This document shows positions 18,398-26,882 of a DNA stretch of 64,000 bases, piece by piece. The DNA is taken from the NCBI RefSeq assembly GCF_004310295.1, contig NZ_SISB01000007.1, forward strand, positions 62,001 through 126,000, in the 5' to 3' direction. The position numbers were made by a program, and so were the translations under genes. The DNA is from Pseudomonas sp. BGI-2 (GTDB lineage Bacteria; Pseudomonadota; Gammaproteobacteria; Pseudomonadales; Pseudomonadaceae). Under the pieces are notes generated by a model. It was given only the letters and a program-made list of their open reading frames with translations, did not search any database and was not told where the DNA came from. How positions within the stretch are numbered: position 1 is the first letter of the stretch; each line of letters opens with the position of its first letter.

Positions 18398-19060
18398 TTA
18401 CAGGGCGTGCAACTGTTCGACGGCGCTTGCACCGACGAACTCGTTATAACCCGATAGAATCACGTAGACCGCGAAATAACAGAAGATCGCCGCCGATGCC
18501 ATGTAGGAGTAACGCAGCAATTTGTCACCCAGCAACTTGCCGCCATGGCTCGCGGCGAAGCACAGCCCGATACACCAGAGCACGCCGGCGCAGAGAAACC
18601 CACCGAGAAACAGCGCCGAACTGACAGCATCACCGCCACCGGAACGCGCGATCAGCGTGCCGCCCACCGCCGCGAACCAGAGGATGGCGCTGGGAGACGA
18701 CATGGCGAGAAAGATCCCGCGGAAAAACTCCTTCCGGTGAGAGTTCTGACCCACCTCGGCGGACTGAGCCAGCACCGCCTCATGGTGAATCGCCGAGTAG
18801 ATCATCTTCGCCGCGAAATACACCAGCAAAGCGGAGCCGCCAATCCACAGCACCCAGCGCACGGTTTCGTATTGCAGCAAAACGGTCATGCCCGCCAGCG
18901 CCAGCACTGCGTAAATCAGGTCGCCGACACACGTCCCCAACCCCAGGGCAAAGCCCTGAAAATAGCCGCGTTGCATGGCCAGGGTGATCATCGCGATATT
19001 GGCCACACCGATATCCAGGCACAGTGAAAGGCTCAGCAAAAAGCCGCTGGTAAATTCCAT
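18398..19060 (-). CDS. LysE/RhtB-family amino acid exporter
   Basis: 220 aa from ATG 19060 ([20 protein letters not shown]) with AAGGAAATCG upstream. Six predicted membrane helices. The first helix and loop [20 protein letters not shown] and [15 protein letters not shown] match the LysE superfamily. It probably exports an amino acid or similar metabolite. It is divergent from alaC, which hints at amino acid overflow, but no direct evidence links them. Confidence 0.85.
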   Translation of the reverse strand: MEFTSGFLLSLSLCLDIGVANIAMITLAMQRGYFQGFALGLGTCVGDLIYAVLALAGMTVLLQYETVRWVLWIGGSALLVYFAAKMIYSAIHHEAVLAQSAEVGQNSHRKEFFRGIFLAMSSPSAILWFAAVGGTLIARSGGGDAVSSALFLGGFLCAGVLWCIGLCFAASHGGKLLGDKLLRYSYMASAAIFCYFAVYVILSGYNEFVGASAVEQLHAL

Positions 19061-19198
19061 CAAGCGATTTCCTTCGGACAAATTTGTTTACATAGTCGCT
19101 GGACAGTGTGCCACAACAGCCCTTACATTCCGCCACAGGCCACCGCAGTGGCCAGCGTCGCTCGGACGGTTCCGGGCGCTCACGTTACCGAGGCAACA

Positions 19199-20416
19199 AT
19201 GGCTAACCCAGGTTCGCCGCGCCGCTTTGCGCGCATAGATCGACTCCCCCCTTACGTATTCAACATCACTGCCGAGCTGAAGATGGCCGCCCGTCGTCGT
19301 GGCGAAGACATCATCGACTTCAGCATGGGCAACCCTGACGGCCCTACTCCGCCGCACATCGTCGAAAAACTGGTCACCGTCGCCCAGCGCGAAGACACCC
19401 ACGGTTACTCGACGTCCAAGGGCATTCCGCGTCTGCGCCGGGCCATTTCCAATTGGTACAAGGATCGCTACGAGGTCGACATCGACCCGGAAAGCGAAGC
19501 CATTGTCACCATCGGCTCCAAGGAAGGCCTGGCGCATTTGATGCTGGCCACCCTCGACCAGGGCGACACCGTGCTGGTGCCGAACCCGAGCTACCCGATT
19601 CACATCTACGGTGCCGTGATTGCCGGCGCCCAGGTGCGTTCGGTGCCGCTGATCCCGGGCGTGGACTTCTTCGCCGAACTGGAAAGCGCCATTCGCGGTT
19701 CGATCCCGAAACCGAAAATGATGATCCTCGGTTTCCCGTCTAATCCGACTGCTCAATGCGTGGAGCTGGATTTCTTCGAGCGGGTGATCGCCCTCGCCAA
19801 GCAGTACGACGTCTTGGTGGTGCACGATCTGGCTTACGCCGACATCGTCTACGACGGCTGGAAAGCCCCGTCGATCATGCAAGTGCCGGGCGCCAAGGAC
19901 ATCGCGGTGGAGTTTTTCACCCTGTCCAAGAGCTACAACATGGCGGGCTGGCGGATCGGTTTCATGGTCGGCAACGCTGAGCTGGTCAACGCCCTGGCGC
20001 GGATCAAGAGTTACCACGACTACGGCACGTTCACCCCGCTGCAGGTCGCGGCCATTGCGGCGCTGGAAGGCGATCAGCAGTGCGTCAAAGACATCGCCGA
20101 GCAGTATCGGCAGCGCCGCAACGTGCTGGTCAAAGGCCTGCATGAGCTGGGCTGGATGGTTGAAAACCCGAAAGCGTCGATGTATGTCTGGGCCAAGATT
20201 CCCGAAGCGTACGCACACATGGGCTCGCTGGAATTCGCCAAGAAAATGCTCGCCGAGGCCAAGGTCTGCGTCTCGCCGGGTGTCGGGTTTGGTGAGTATG
20301 GGGATGATCATGTGCGCTTTGCGCTGATCGAAAACCAGGACCGGATTCGTCAGGCTGTGCGCGGGATTCGCGGGATGTTCAGGGCGGATGGGCTGATTAG
20401 CAAAACTACAGCCTGA
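19199..20416 (+). CDS. alaC: Alanine-forming aminotransferase AlaC
   Basis: 405 aa from ATG 19199 ([20 protein letters not shown]), with GAGGCAACA upstream. A class I aminotransferase: [26 protein letters not shown], the PLP lysine in [15 protein letters not shown], and the carboxylate-binding Arg in VRFALIEN. It makes alanine from pyruvate with glutamate as donor. A long open frame on the opposite strand is a composition shadow. Confidence 0.88.
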   Translation: MANPGSPRRFARIDRLPPYVFNITAELKMAARRRGEDIIDFSMGNPDGPTPPHIVEKLVTVAQREDTHGYSTSKGIPRLRRAISNWYKDRYEVDIDPESEAIVTIGSKEGLAHLMLATLDQGDTVLVPNPSYPIHIYGAVIAGAQVRSVPLIPGVDFFAELESAIRGSIPKPKMMILGFPSNPTAQCVELDFFERVIALAKQYDVLVVHDLAYADIVYDGWKAPSIMQVPGAKDIAVEFFTLSKSYNMAGWRIGFMVGNAELVNALARIKSYHDYGTFTPLQVAAIAALEGDQQCVKDIAEQYRQRRNVLVKGLHELGWMVENPKASMYVWAKIPEAYAHMGSLEFAKKMLAEAKVCVSPGVGFGEYGDDHVRFALIENQDRIRQAVRGIRGMFRADGLISKTTA

Positions 20417-20425
20417 CACATGACA

Positions 20426-20516
20426 ATGTGGGAGCGGGCTTGCTCGCGAAGGGGCGTGTCAGTCAACGTTGATGTTGATTGACACACCGCATTCGCGAGC
20501 AAGCCCGCTCCCACAT
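20426..20516. repeat. Inverted pair of REP palindromes
   Basis: TGGGAGCGGGCTTGCTCGCGA and its complement flank an inner stem (GTGTCA.../...TGACAC), between convergent alaC and gntP. Confidence 0.88.
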
Positions 20517-20533
20517 TAGTTTTGTGGCGTTAC

Positions 20534-21886
20534 TTAGACGAACATCGACAACAGCAGGATAAAGCCCAGCGCAACGATGGACAGGATGGTTTCCATCGCG
20601 GTCCAGGTCTTGAAGGTTTCCGCCACGGTCATGTTGAAGTACTGCTTCACCAGCCAGAAACCTGCGTCGTTGACGTGAGACAGGATCAACGAACCGGCAC
20701 CGGTGGCCAGTACCAGCAGCTCACGGTTCACACCCGGAATCATCCCCACCACCGGCACCACAATGCCCGCGCCGGTAATGGTCGCCACGGTTGCCGAACC
20801 GGTCGCGATACGGATCACCGCCGCCACCAGCCACGCCAGCAAAATTGGCGAGATCTGCGCTTCCACTGCCATGTTGCCGATGACATTACCAACGCCGCTG
20901 GTCACCAGCATCTGCTTGAAGCCACCACCGGCACCGATGATCAGGATGATCGCGGCGGTTGGCGCGAGGCTCGCATCCAGCCATTTGAGCATCTGGTTGG
21001 AGCCAATGCCCTGCTTGTAACCGAAGGTGTACAGCGACAGCAGCAACGCCAGCAGCAGTGCCGAGATCGGGTGACCGATCAGGTCCATGAAGGTGCGGAA
21101 GAAGTTGCCGTCCGGCAGCACCACATCGGCAAAGGTCTTGAGCAGCATCAGGAACACCGGCGACAGCACGGTGATCAGGGTGATGGCGAAGCTCGGGAGA
21201 TCGGCAGAATCGTTCTCACGCGCCAGTTGATCCACCAGTTCCTGATTCGGATGACCGGGGATGTATTTGGCAATGAACGTGCCGTAGATCGGGCCGGCAA
21301 TGATCGCCGTCGGCAGCGCAACGATCAGACCGTAGAGAATGGTTTTACCGATGTCGGCACCGAACACGCCAATGGCCAGCAACGGACCCGGGTGCGGCGG
21401 AACCAGACCGTGCACCGCGGACAGACCGGCCAGCAACGGGATTCCGATCTTGATGATCGACACACCGGTACGCCGGGCAACGATGAACACCAGCGGGATC
21501 AGCAGCACGAAGCCGATTTCGAAGAACAGTGGAATGCCGACCAGGAACGCGGCGAACATCATCGCCCACTGCACCTTGTCCTTGCCGAACGCACGAATCA
21601 GCGTCTGGGCAATCTGATCCGCCCCGCCCGACTCGGCCATCATTTTGCCGAGCATGGTGCCCAGCGCCAAGATGATCCCGACGAAACCGAGCACCCCACC
21701 GAAGCCGTCCTGGAACGCCTTGATGATGGTGCCGATCGGCATGCCGGAGGTCAGCCCGAGAAAGGCTGCGGCGATGATCAGGGCAATGAAGGGGTGGAAC
21801 TTGAACTTGGTGATCAGGACGATAAGCCCGATCACCGTGACCACTGCATCGAGCAGCAGGAACGTCTCGTGGGACATGCCAAACAT
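20534..21886 (-). CDS. gntP: Gluconate:proton symporter GntP/GntT family
   Basis: 450 aa from ATG 21886 (MFGMSHETFLLLDAVVTVIG), with AGGAGACACC upstream. About 12-14 membrane helices. GntP-family signatures include GLVPPHPGPLLAIGVFGADI, AAFLVGIPLFFEIGFVLLIP and ATGSATVATITGAGI. It imports gluconate, which GntK then phosphorylates. A perfect GACAGCGCTGTC palindrome 57 bases upstream and an AAnAAnAA motif by the ribosome site suggest GntR repression and Crc/Hfq control. Confidence 0.93.
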   Translation of the reverse strand: MFGMSHETFLLLDAVVTVIGLIVLITKFKFHPFIALIIAAAFLGLTSGMPIGTIIKAFQDGFGGVLGFVGIILALGTMLGKMMAESGGADQIAQTLIRAFGKDKVQWAMMFAAFLVGIPLFFEIGFVLLIPLVFIVARRTGVSIIKIGIPLLAGLSAVHGLVPPHPGPLLAIGVFGADIGKTILYGLIVALPTAIIAGPIYGTFIAKYIPGHPNQELVDQLARENDSADLPSFAITLITVLSPVFLMLLKTFADVVLPDGNFFRTFMDLIGHPISALLLALLLSLYTFGYKQGIGSNQMLKWLDASLAPTAAIILIIGAGGGFKQMLVTSGVGNVIGNMAVEAQISPILLAWLVAAVIRIATGSATVATITGAGIVVPVVGMIPGVNRELLVLATGAGSLILSHVNDAGFWLVKQYFNMTVAETFKTWTAMETILSIVALGFILLLSMFV

Positions 21887-21902
21887 TAGGGGTGTCTCCT
21901 GA

Positions 21903-21913
21903 TTGTTGTTGTT
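21903..21913 (-). promoter_or_regulatory. Crc/Hfq-type motif before gntP
   Basis: The mRNA reads AACAACAACAA immediately before the gntP ribosome site, matching the A-rich AAnAAnAA pattern bound by Hfq with Crc in Pseudomonas. Confidence 0.6.
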
Positions 21914-21942
21914 ATTAATGCGGGTAATTCGCAAGCAATAAG

Positions 21943-21954
21943 GACAGCGCTGTC
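21943..21954. promoter_or_regulatory. GntR-type operator 1 (gntP promoter)
   Basis: GACAGCGCTGTC is a perfect 12-bp palindrome with the central CG usual for LacI-family sites. The core GACAGCGCT recurs at 22521 and 22831 beside gntK and gntR. Confidence 0.65.
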
Positions 21955-21968
21955 TCTCGGGGCAAAAA

Positions 21969-22502
21969 TCATGACGCGCGTTTCAGGCCATGTTCCAGCC
22001 ACCAGACATGCGCCTGTTGCGCCAGTTGCTCGACGCTGTGGTTCGAAGCGTCCAGAGCCAGGGTCAAGGGTTCGCCAACGGGCGATTCAAGCGTGGCGAA
22101 CTGGCTGTCGATCAAGGTCGAAGGCATGAAGTGGCCCGGCCGATGGGAGACACGATCGGCGGCGACTTCAGGGGTCAGTTCCAGGAACACGAAGCCCAGG
22201 CCCGGCAAGGCGCTGCGCAGGCGTTCGCGATAAATGTGTTTAAGGGCCGAGCACGTCAGCACCGGGCGCTGGCCCTGGGCGTCGACGCGGCGCAGTTCAT
22301 CGCACAGGCTGTCGAGCCAGCCGGCACGGTCTTCATCGTTCAGGGGGATCCCCGCGCTCATCTTTTCGATATTGGCGGCAGGGTGGAAAGTGTCGCCTTC
22401 AATGGCGGTCGCGCCGCTGAGTTGGCACAAGGCCTCGCTGACGCAAGTCTTGCCGCAACCGGCAACGCCCATGATGACCAGGGCGGTGATGGGATGATTC
22501 AT
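21969..22502 (-). CDS. gntK: Gluconokinase GntK
   Basis: 177 aa from ATG 22502 (MNHPITALVIMGVAGCGKT). Walker A GVAGCGKT at 12-19, then the family motifs EGDTFHPAANIEKMSAGIPL, LTCSALKHIYRERLR and RPGHFMPSTLIDSQFATLE. It phosphorylates gluconate to 6-phosphogluconate, the entry to the Entner-Doudoroff route whose aldolase eda lies at 49.5 kb. It is upstream of gntP, but gntP also has its own operator. Confidence 0.94.
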   Translation of the reverse strand: MNHPITALVIMGVAGCGKTCVSEALCQLSGATAIEGDTFHPAANIEKMSAGIPLNDEDRAGWLDSLCDELRRVDAQGQRPVLTCSALKHIYRERLRSALPGLGFVFLELTPEVAADRVSHRPGHFMPSTLIDSQFATLESPVGEPLTLALDASNHSVEQLAQQAHVWWLEHGLKRAS

Positions 22503-22520
22503 GTAACACCTCAGCGCGCA

Positions 22521-22532
22521 GACAGCGCTACC
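22521..22532. promoter_or_regulatory. GntR-type operator 2 (gntK side)
   Basis: GACAGCGCTACC, sharing 9 bases with the perfect palindrome before gntP, lies 19 bases upstream of the gntK start. Confidence 0.6.
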
Positions 22533-22551
22533 TTTGCCAGTTAGGACATTA

Positions 22552-22708
22552 GTGTCCTGTCTCACAAATACGTTCCTTTTTGACGAGTGGCTGTTGTTGT
22601 CAGGCAAGGCACCGCGACGAGTCATAGCTGGCTATGGCGAGGAGCGGTAACGCAGCATGACGACAACAGACGCCGTCAAAATGGAACAGTATTTGTGAGA
22701 CAGGACAC
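22552..22708. mobile_element. MITE-like 157-bp inverted-repeat element
   Basis: The ends are 20-bp perfect inverted repeats, GTGTCCTGTCTCACAAATAC. The arms continue imperfectly inward (GTTCC.TTTTGACG) so the whole element can fold into one long hairpin. It encodes no transposase. No clear target duplication is visible. Confidence 0.65.
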
Positions 22709-22780
22709 TCAAGCAAACGCAGAAGTTGCCGACGCCTTCTTGTCATTTTTGTGGGTTGCAGCATGTTCGTTTCCAACGCC

Positions 22781-22808
22781 AAAAAACGGGGATCAGGCAA
22801 ACCCCGTT
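22781..22808 (-). terminator. Terminator-like hairpin on the minus strand
   Basis: Read on the minus strand, AACGGGG-(10)-CCCCGTT is followed by TTTT. It would end a transcript coming from the gntR side toward gntK. It may be a leader attenuator or a relic. Confidence 0.5.
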
Positions 22809-22830
22809 CACGCATTTGCAGCTGCGTCGA

Positions 22831-22842
22831 GACAGCGCTACC
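22831..22842. promoter_or_regulatory. GntR-type operator 3 (gntR side)
   Basis: GACAGCGCTACC, identical to the copy at 22521, lies 35 bases before the gntR start, the expected place for autoregulation. Confidence 0.6.
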
Positions 22843-22876
22843 TTAGTGCCTCGAATTTTGTTTGGCAAGCCGTCCG

Positions 22877-23908
22877 ATGATCTCTCCTAAAAACGATAAA
22901 AATACGCGCACCACTGGCCGCCCTACCCTGAACGAAGTGGCACGCCTGGCCGGTGTCAGCCCGATCACCGCTTCCCGCGCCTTGCGCGGCGTCAGCACGG
23001 TGGCCACCGAACTGGTGGAAAAAGTGCAGAAAGCGGCCCTTGAACTGAACTACGTGGTCAACCCTGCCGCCCGCGCATTGGCCTCGGCCCAGAGCCATTC
23101 GGTGGTGGTTTTGGTGCCTTCACTGTCCAACCTGCTGTTCATCGATACGCTGGAAGCCATTCATCAGGTTTTGCGCCCCAAGGGCTTCGAAGTGCTCATC
23201 GGCAACTTCCATTACTCACGTGATGAAGAAGAAAACCTGCTGCGCAATTACATGGCTTATCAGCCCCGTGGCTTACTGCTGACCGGTTTCGACCGCACGG
23301 AAAGTTCGCGCCGGATGATCGAGGCGAGCAACATTCCGTGCGTGTACATGATGGAACTGGACAGCGCGGCCGGCCTCAATTGCGTGGGTTTTTCGCAGCT
23401 CGCGGCGGGTGAAACGGCGGCGCAACATTTGCTGTCCCGTGGGCGTAAACGCCTGGCCTACATCGGCGCGCAACTGGATCAACGCACCTTGCTGCGCGGC
23501 GAAGGTTTTCGCAAAGCCCTGCAAAAGGCCGGTCTGTATGATCCTGACCTGGAAGTGCTGACGCCACGCGCGTCGTCCGTCGGTCTGGGCGGCGAACTGT
23601 TTCTGCAACTGTTGGCCAGTCATCCCGACGTGGATGCGATCTTCTTCGGCAACGACGACCTGGCCCAGGGCGCACTGCTTGAAGCCATGCGCTGCGGGAT
23701 CAAAATCCCCGAACGTGTGGCGATCCTCGGCTTCAACGACCTACCCGCCTCGGCGCACATGGTGCCGCGCCTGAGCAGCATCAGCACCCCGCGCGAGGCC
23801 ATTGGCCGGCGTTCGGCGGAGTTGATGTTGACGTTGCTGGCGGGGAATGCGGTGGCCAAACCGGTGCAGGACATGGGGTTTGAGTTGAAGGTGCGCGAGA
23901 GTACATAA
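22877..23908 (+). CDS. gntR: Gluconate-utilisation repressor GntR, LacI family
   Basis: 343 aa from ATG 22877. A TTG at 22862 is also open. The N-terminal LacI helix-turn-helix is TLNEVARLAGVSPITASRAL (about residues 15-34), followed by hinge helix PAARALASAQS. The sugar-binding core includes VVLVPSLSNLLF, FFGNDDLAQGALLEA and ILGFNDLPASAHMVP. It should repress gntK and gntP until gluconate or 6-phosphogluconate binds. The three GACAGCGCT sites around these genes fit a LacI-type operator. Confidence 0.9.
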   Translation: MISPKNDKNTRTTGRPTLNEVARLAGVSPITASRALRGVSTVATELVEKVQKAALELNYVVNPAARALASAQSHSVVVLVPSLSNLLFIDTLEAIHQVLRPKGFEVLIGNFHYSRDEEENLLRNYMAYQPRGLLLTGFDRTESSRRMIEASNIPCVYMMELDSAAGLNCVGFSQLAAGETAAQHLLSRGRKRLAYIGAQLDQRTLLRGEGFRKALQKAGLYDPDLEVLTPRASSVGLGGELFLQLLASHPDVDAIFFGNDDLAQGALLEAMRCGIKIPERVAILGFNDLPASAHMVPRLSSISTPREAIGRRSAELMLTLLAGNAVAKPVQDMGFELKVREST

Positions 23909-23910
23909 CC

Positions 23911-24020
23911 AGTGTGGGAGTGAGCCAGCTCGCGAGTGCAGTCTACCCGTCAACATAGAGGTTGGATGTACCGACCTCATCGCGAGCAGGTCGAATCGTC
24001 GCACCGTCGCTCCCACAGTG
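23911..24020. repeat. Degenerate REP pair
   Basis: GTGTGGGAGTGAGCCAGCTC and a diverged facing copy (TCGCGAGCAGG ... GTCGCTCCCAC) lie between convergent gntR and a LysR gene. They have diverged more than the other pairs. Confidence 0.6.
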
Positions 24021-24033
24021 GGTCACCGCGTAC

Positions 24034-24906
24034 TCAGCGTCCCATCAACTCGACGAACGCCAACGCGCCTTTCTGCAACGGCTGGCTCTTGAGCCACACT
24101 GCGTGCACCGGCAGCACCAAACCGTTCTCGATGTTCCTGAAACTCAGACGCTTCAGCCCTCCAGCGTCGAGCAACGGCTGCACCACCGACAACGGAAAAT
24201 TACCCCAACCCAACCCGGCCTCAACCATTTCCAGCGCCATGGCCAGGGTGTCGGTGCGCCAATAGGATTCGGCGACCAAGGGCCGGGGTTCGCTGATCGG
24301 CAGGTCGCGGCTGGCAACGATGATTTGCCGTACGTGAACCAGATCCTCCAGATACAAATCCTTGCCCTGAAACAGCGGATTGTCCGCCGCGAGCGTGGCG
24401 ATCATCCGCTCGGTGCCGACGAACTGGAAACGCTCCAGCACATTCATGCTCAACCCGGCGAACGCCAGGCAAACGCTGACGCGACCGCTGTGCAGCATCG
24501 CCAACACATCGTCCTGCGGCGCGCTGAGCACTTCTATTTCTAACAGCGGATGACGCTCGGCGATGACCTTGATCGCGGCCAGCAAACGGCGTTTGTCGAT
24601 GTCCGCCACGACGCCAATCGACAACGTGCTTTCCAGCCCCAGCGACAGTTCGACCGCATGCACTTGCAGCTGCTTGAGCTGTTCGGCGATCAACCGCGCG
24701 TGCGGCACCAAAGCACTGGCCATCGCCGTCGGCACCGGTTCGCGATGGCTGCGATCAAACAACGGATAACCGAGTTCGGCTTCGAGGTTGGCAATGCCCA
24801 TGCTCACCGCCGACGGCACTTTACCCAGCGCACGAGCCGCCGCGGAAAACGAGCCACGCTCGATCACGGCAAGGAACAACTCGATGCTGTCGCTGTTGAA
24901 ATTCAT
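24034..24906 (-). CDS. LysR-family regulator of the second PACE pump
   Basis: 290 aa from ATG 24906 (MNFNSDSIELFLAVIERGSF). N-terminal helix-turn-helix includes SAAARALGKVPSAVSMGIAN, and the effector domain includes LSIGVVADIDKRRLL. It is divergent from a PACE gene across a 121-bp spacer, the same arrangement as at 2.8-4.2 kb. The two regulators are only loosely similar, so the pairs are probably old paralogues. Confidence 0.85.
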   Translation of the reverse strand: MNFNSDSIELFLAVIERGSFSAAARALGKVPSAVSMGIANLEAELGYPLFDRSHREPVPTAMASALVPHARLIAEQLKQLQVHAVELSLGLESTLSIGVVADIDKRRLLAAIKVIAERHPLLEIEVLSAPQDDVLAMLHSGRVSVCLAFAGLSMNVLERFQFVGTERMIATLAADNPLFQGKDLYLEDLVHVRQIIVASRDLPISEPRPLVAESYWRTDTLAMALEMVEAGLGWGNFPLSVVQPLLDAGGLKRLSFRNIENGLVLPVHAVWLKSQPLQKGALAFVELMGR

Positions 24907-25027
24907 CCATCGTCCTATCAATTAAACTGAAAGCTGCTGACTTTTTCTGTCAGCCCTATTGAAGCTATCTTTCGCCGCCTACGCCAGTGCTCCTGGCTTC
25001 AAGTTCGTGAGAAAGAGGCAAATTCCC

Positions 25028-25459
25028 ATGCAAGGCGTTAAACGCAAACTGGTCTACGTGTCGCTGTACGAAGTCATCGGCATGACGTTCTCGGCGCTGG
25101 GCCTGGCGCTGTTGTCCGGCACATCACCTGGCAGCACCGGACCGTTGGCAGTCGTCATCACCACGATCGCGGTGACTTGGAATTTCATCTACACCTCGTT
25201 GTTCGAGCGCTGGGAGCGCCGTCAGCCATCGCGCACGCGCACCGTTAAACGGCGCATCGCCCATGCCGTGGGATTTCAACTAACCTTGATAGTGTTTCTC
25301 ATCCCGCTGATCGCCTGGTGGATGAACATCAGCCTGGTGCAGGCTTTCCTGCTGGACTTGGCGCTGATCATTTTCATCCCGTGCTACACCTTCGCGTTCA
25401 ACTGGCTGTTTGATCGCACGTTTGGTTTGCCGGCCTCGGCGCTGCCGGATCCGGTTTGA
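25028..25459 (+). CDS. PACE family multidrug/biocide efflux pump (second copy)
   Basis: 143 aa from ATG 25028 (MQGVKRKLVYVSLYEVIGMT), with GAGGCAAATTCCC upstream. Two tandem two-helix repeats: YEVIGMTFSALGLALL and WNFIYTSLFERWE, then GFQLTLIVFLIPLIAWWMNI and FNWLFDRTFG. The second repeat keeps the PLIAWWxN signature also seen at 2.8 kb. A glutathione transferase begins 57 bases downstream on the same strand and may be cotranscribed. Confidence 0.87.
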   Translation: MQGVKRKLVYVSLYEVIGMTFSALGLALLSGTSPGSTGPLAVVITTIAVTWNFIYTSLFERWERRQPSRTRTVKRRIAHAVGFQLTLIVFLIPLIAWWMNISLVQAFLLDLALIIFIPCYTFAFNWLFDRTFGLPASALPDPV

Positions 25460-25516
25460 AAACCGCAAAATGTCTGTCAGATTCCTGAAGCGTCGAATCG
25501 CTAATGGAGTAGCTCA

Positions 25517-26149
25517 ATGGAACATGTACTGAAGATTCTGGGTAAAGCATCGTCCATCAACGTCAGAAAGGTCCTGTGGACCTGTGAGGAACTGGCTGTT
25601 GCCTATGAACGTGAGGACTGGGGCGGCGGTTATGCGTCCACCCACACGCCGGAGTTTCTCCGGCTCAATCCTAACGCGCTGGTGCCGGTGATCATCGATG
25701 AAGCCGGCGTGCTCTGGGAGTCCAATACCATTTGCCGTTATCTGGCCGGCAAACACCAAAATACCGATCTGCTACCCCACGAACCGGCTGCGCGCGCTCG
25801 GGTGGAGCAGTGGATGGATTGGCAAGCCACCGAACTCAATGCCTCATGGAGTTACGCATTCACGGCCTTGGTCCGCAAAGATCCGGAGTTCCAGGACCCG
25901 CATCACATCGCTGCCGGTGTACGTACCTGGAACCAGAAGATGGGCATCCTCGAGCGTCAGCTCGCGACCACTAAAGCTTACGTCGCCGGGCCACGCTTCA
26001 CCCTGGCCGACATTGTCATCGGGCTGTCAGTCAACCGCTGGCTGATGACCCCGATGGAGCGGCCCGACTACCCGGCCATCGACGAGTATTTTCAGCGACT
26101 GGCACAACGCCCGGGCTTCCTCAAACACGGCTGCAACGGCTTGCCTTGA
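25517..26149 (+). CDS. Glutathione S-transferase
   Basis: 210 aa. The N-terminal thioredoxin-like domain has the catalytic-loop region KASSINVRKVLWTCEEL, the cis-Pro motif ALVPVI, and the gamma-glutamyl-binding WESNTICRYLAGKH. The all-helical C-terminal domain includes RFTLADIVIGLSVNRWL. It should conjugate or reduce electrophiles with glutathione. Its position behind a PACE pump suggests a detoxification unit. Confidence 0.9.
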   Translation: MEHVLKILGKASSINVRKVLWTCEELAVAYEREDWGGGYASTHTPEFLRLNPNALVPVIIDEAGVLWESNTICRYLAGKHQNTDLLPHEPAARARVEQWMDWQATELNASWSYAFTALVRKDPEFQDPHHIAAGVRTWNQKMGILERQLATTKAYVAGPRFTLADIVIGLSVNRWLMTPMERPDYPAIDEYFQRLAQRPGFLKHGCNGLP

Positions 26150-26234
26150 TGACATGTCTTGCTTGCCGCCAGGCGGCAAAGGCTAACCGCAAAACCTGCA
26201 CTGACCGCCTGACCACAAGACCATAACTAGCTGA

Positions 26235-26256
26235 TATATAGATAATTTTCTATATA
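26235..26256. promoter_or_regulatory. AT-rich palindrome before the 182-aa gene
   Basis: TATATAG-(8)-CTATATA stands out in otherwise GC-rich DNA, 56 bases before the start at 26312. It may be an operator or part of the promoter. Confidence 0.4.
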
Positions 26257-26311
26257 GGCATACTATTTTCCGAAAGCACTGCACCACACATACCTACAAG
26301 GACTACTCATC

Positions 26312-26860
26312 ATGTTGGTCAGTGCAAAACAAATGCAAAACTACCCCTTGCCCAAGCGGTGGGGAAAGGATTCGCTCGCCGAAGCCGCGGCCGGAAGCGA
26401 CCTTCAGGGCTCGATGATGCAAGCCCTGCAAACCAATGTGCAGTCGCAGGTCCAGACATCCGCGACCCAGCAGGCCACGCAACACGTCAGTGAGGCGAGC
26501 AAGATCAGCGACAACGTTGATGAAGCCTTCGCGAAAACCCGCGTGGCATTGCAAGCAGCAGAGTCATTCAAACTGCCCGCCGATGTCCAATTCAGGTCCA
26601 GTGACAGCCCGGCCGCGGACGCCTTCAAGGAATACATGAGTAAAAAGCCGGAAGAGCGCATACAAGACGCCATTCTGGAAGAGATGGGTTTGACGAAAGA
26701 AGAAGTCGAGCAAATGCCGCCGAAAAAACAACAGGCAATCGCTAAAGAGATCGCCGAGCGCATGGAGGACAAGATCAAACTGGCGCAGGCCGAGAAAGAA
26801 GACGCCAGCAGTGAAAAAGGCAGCAGCCAGGTGGTCGACAAACTCCTCGCCTCGCTTTAA
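26312..26860 (+). CDS. Uncharacterised 182-aa hydrophilic helical protein
   Basis: ATG 26312 with AAGGACTACTC upstream. The start MLVSAKQMQNYPLPKRWGKD is followed by a Gln/Ser/Ala/Thr-rich stretch (LQTNVQSQVQTSATQQATQH), then a charged helical half with EERIQDAILEEMGLTKEEVE and MPPKKQQAIAKEIAERMEDK. It has no signal peptide or membrane helix. The soft Q/S/T-rich N-terminal half would suit a secreted or chaperone-bound protein, but nothing confirms that. I do not recognise the family. Confidence 0.75.
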   Translation: MLVSAKQMQNYPLPKRWGKDSLAEAAAGSDLQGSMMQALQTNVQSQVQTSATQQATQHVSEASKISDNVDEAFAKTRVALQAAESFKLPADVQFRSSDSPAADAFKEYMSKKPEERIQDAILEEMGLTKEEVEQMPPKKQQAIAKEIAERMEDKIKLAQAEKEDASSEKGSSQVVDKLLASL

Positions 26861-26882
26861 TAGCGTGGACAATGCGCTTTAT

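Larger units (their letters stand above)
22503..22876. other. gntK-gntR divergent spacer, 374 bp, with two operators and a hairpin element
   Basis: Going left to right the spacer holds a GntR-type operator (22521-22532), the 157-bp inverted-repeat element (22552-22708), about 70 bp of unassigned DNA, a minus-strand terminator-like hairpin (22781-22808) and a second operator (22831-22842). No convincing gene is present. Confidence 0.7.

Noticed and set aside
19088-20419. 443-codon open frame opposite alaC
   Set aside because: It is the third-position GC shadow of a strongly conserved aminotransferase, with no ribosome site or recognisable domain.
22760-22782. tRNA-like T-arm (GTTCGTTTCC) in the gntK-gntR spacer
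   Set aside because: No matching D-arm, anticodon arm or acceptor stem could be found around it.
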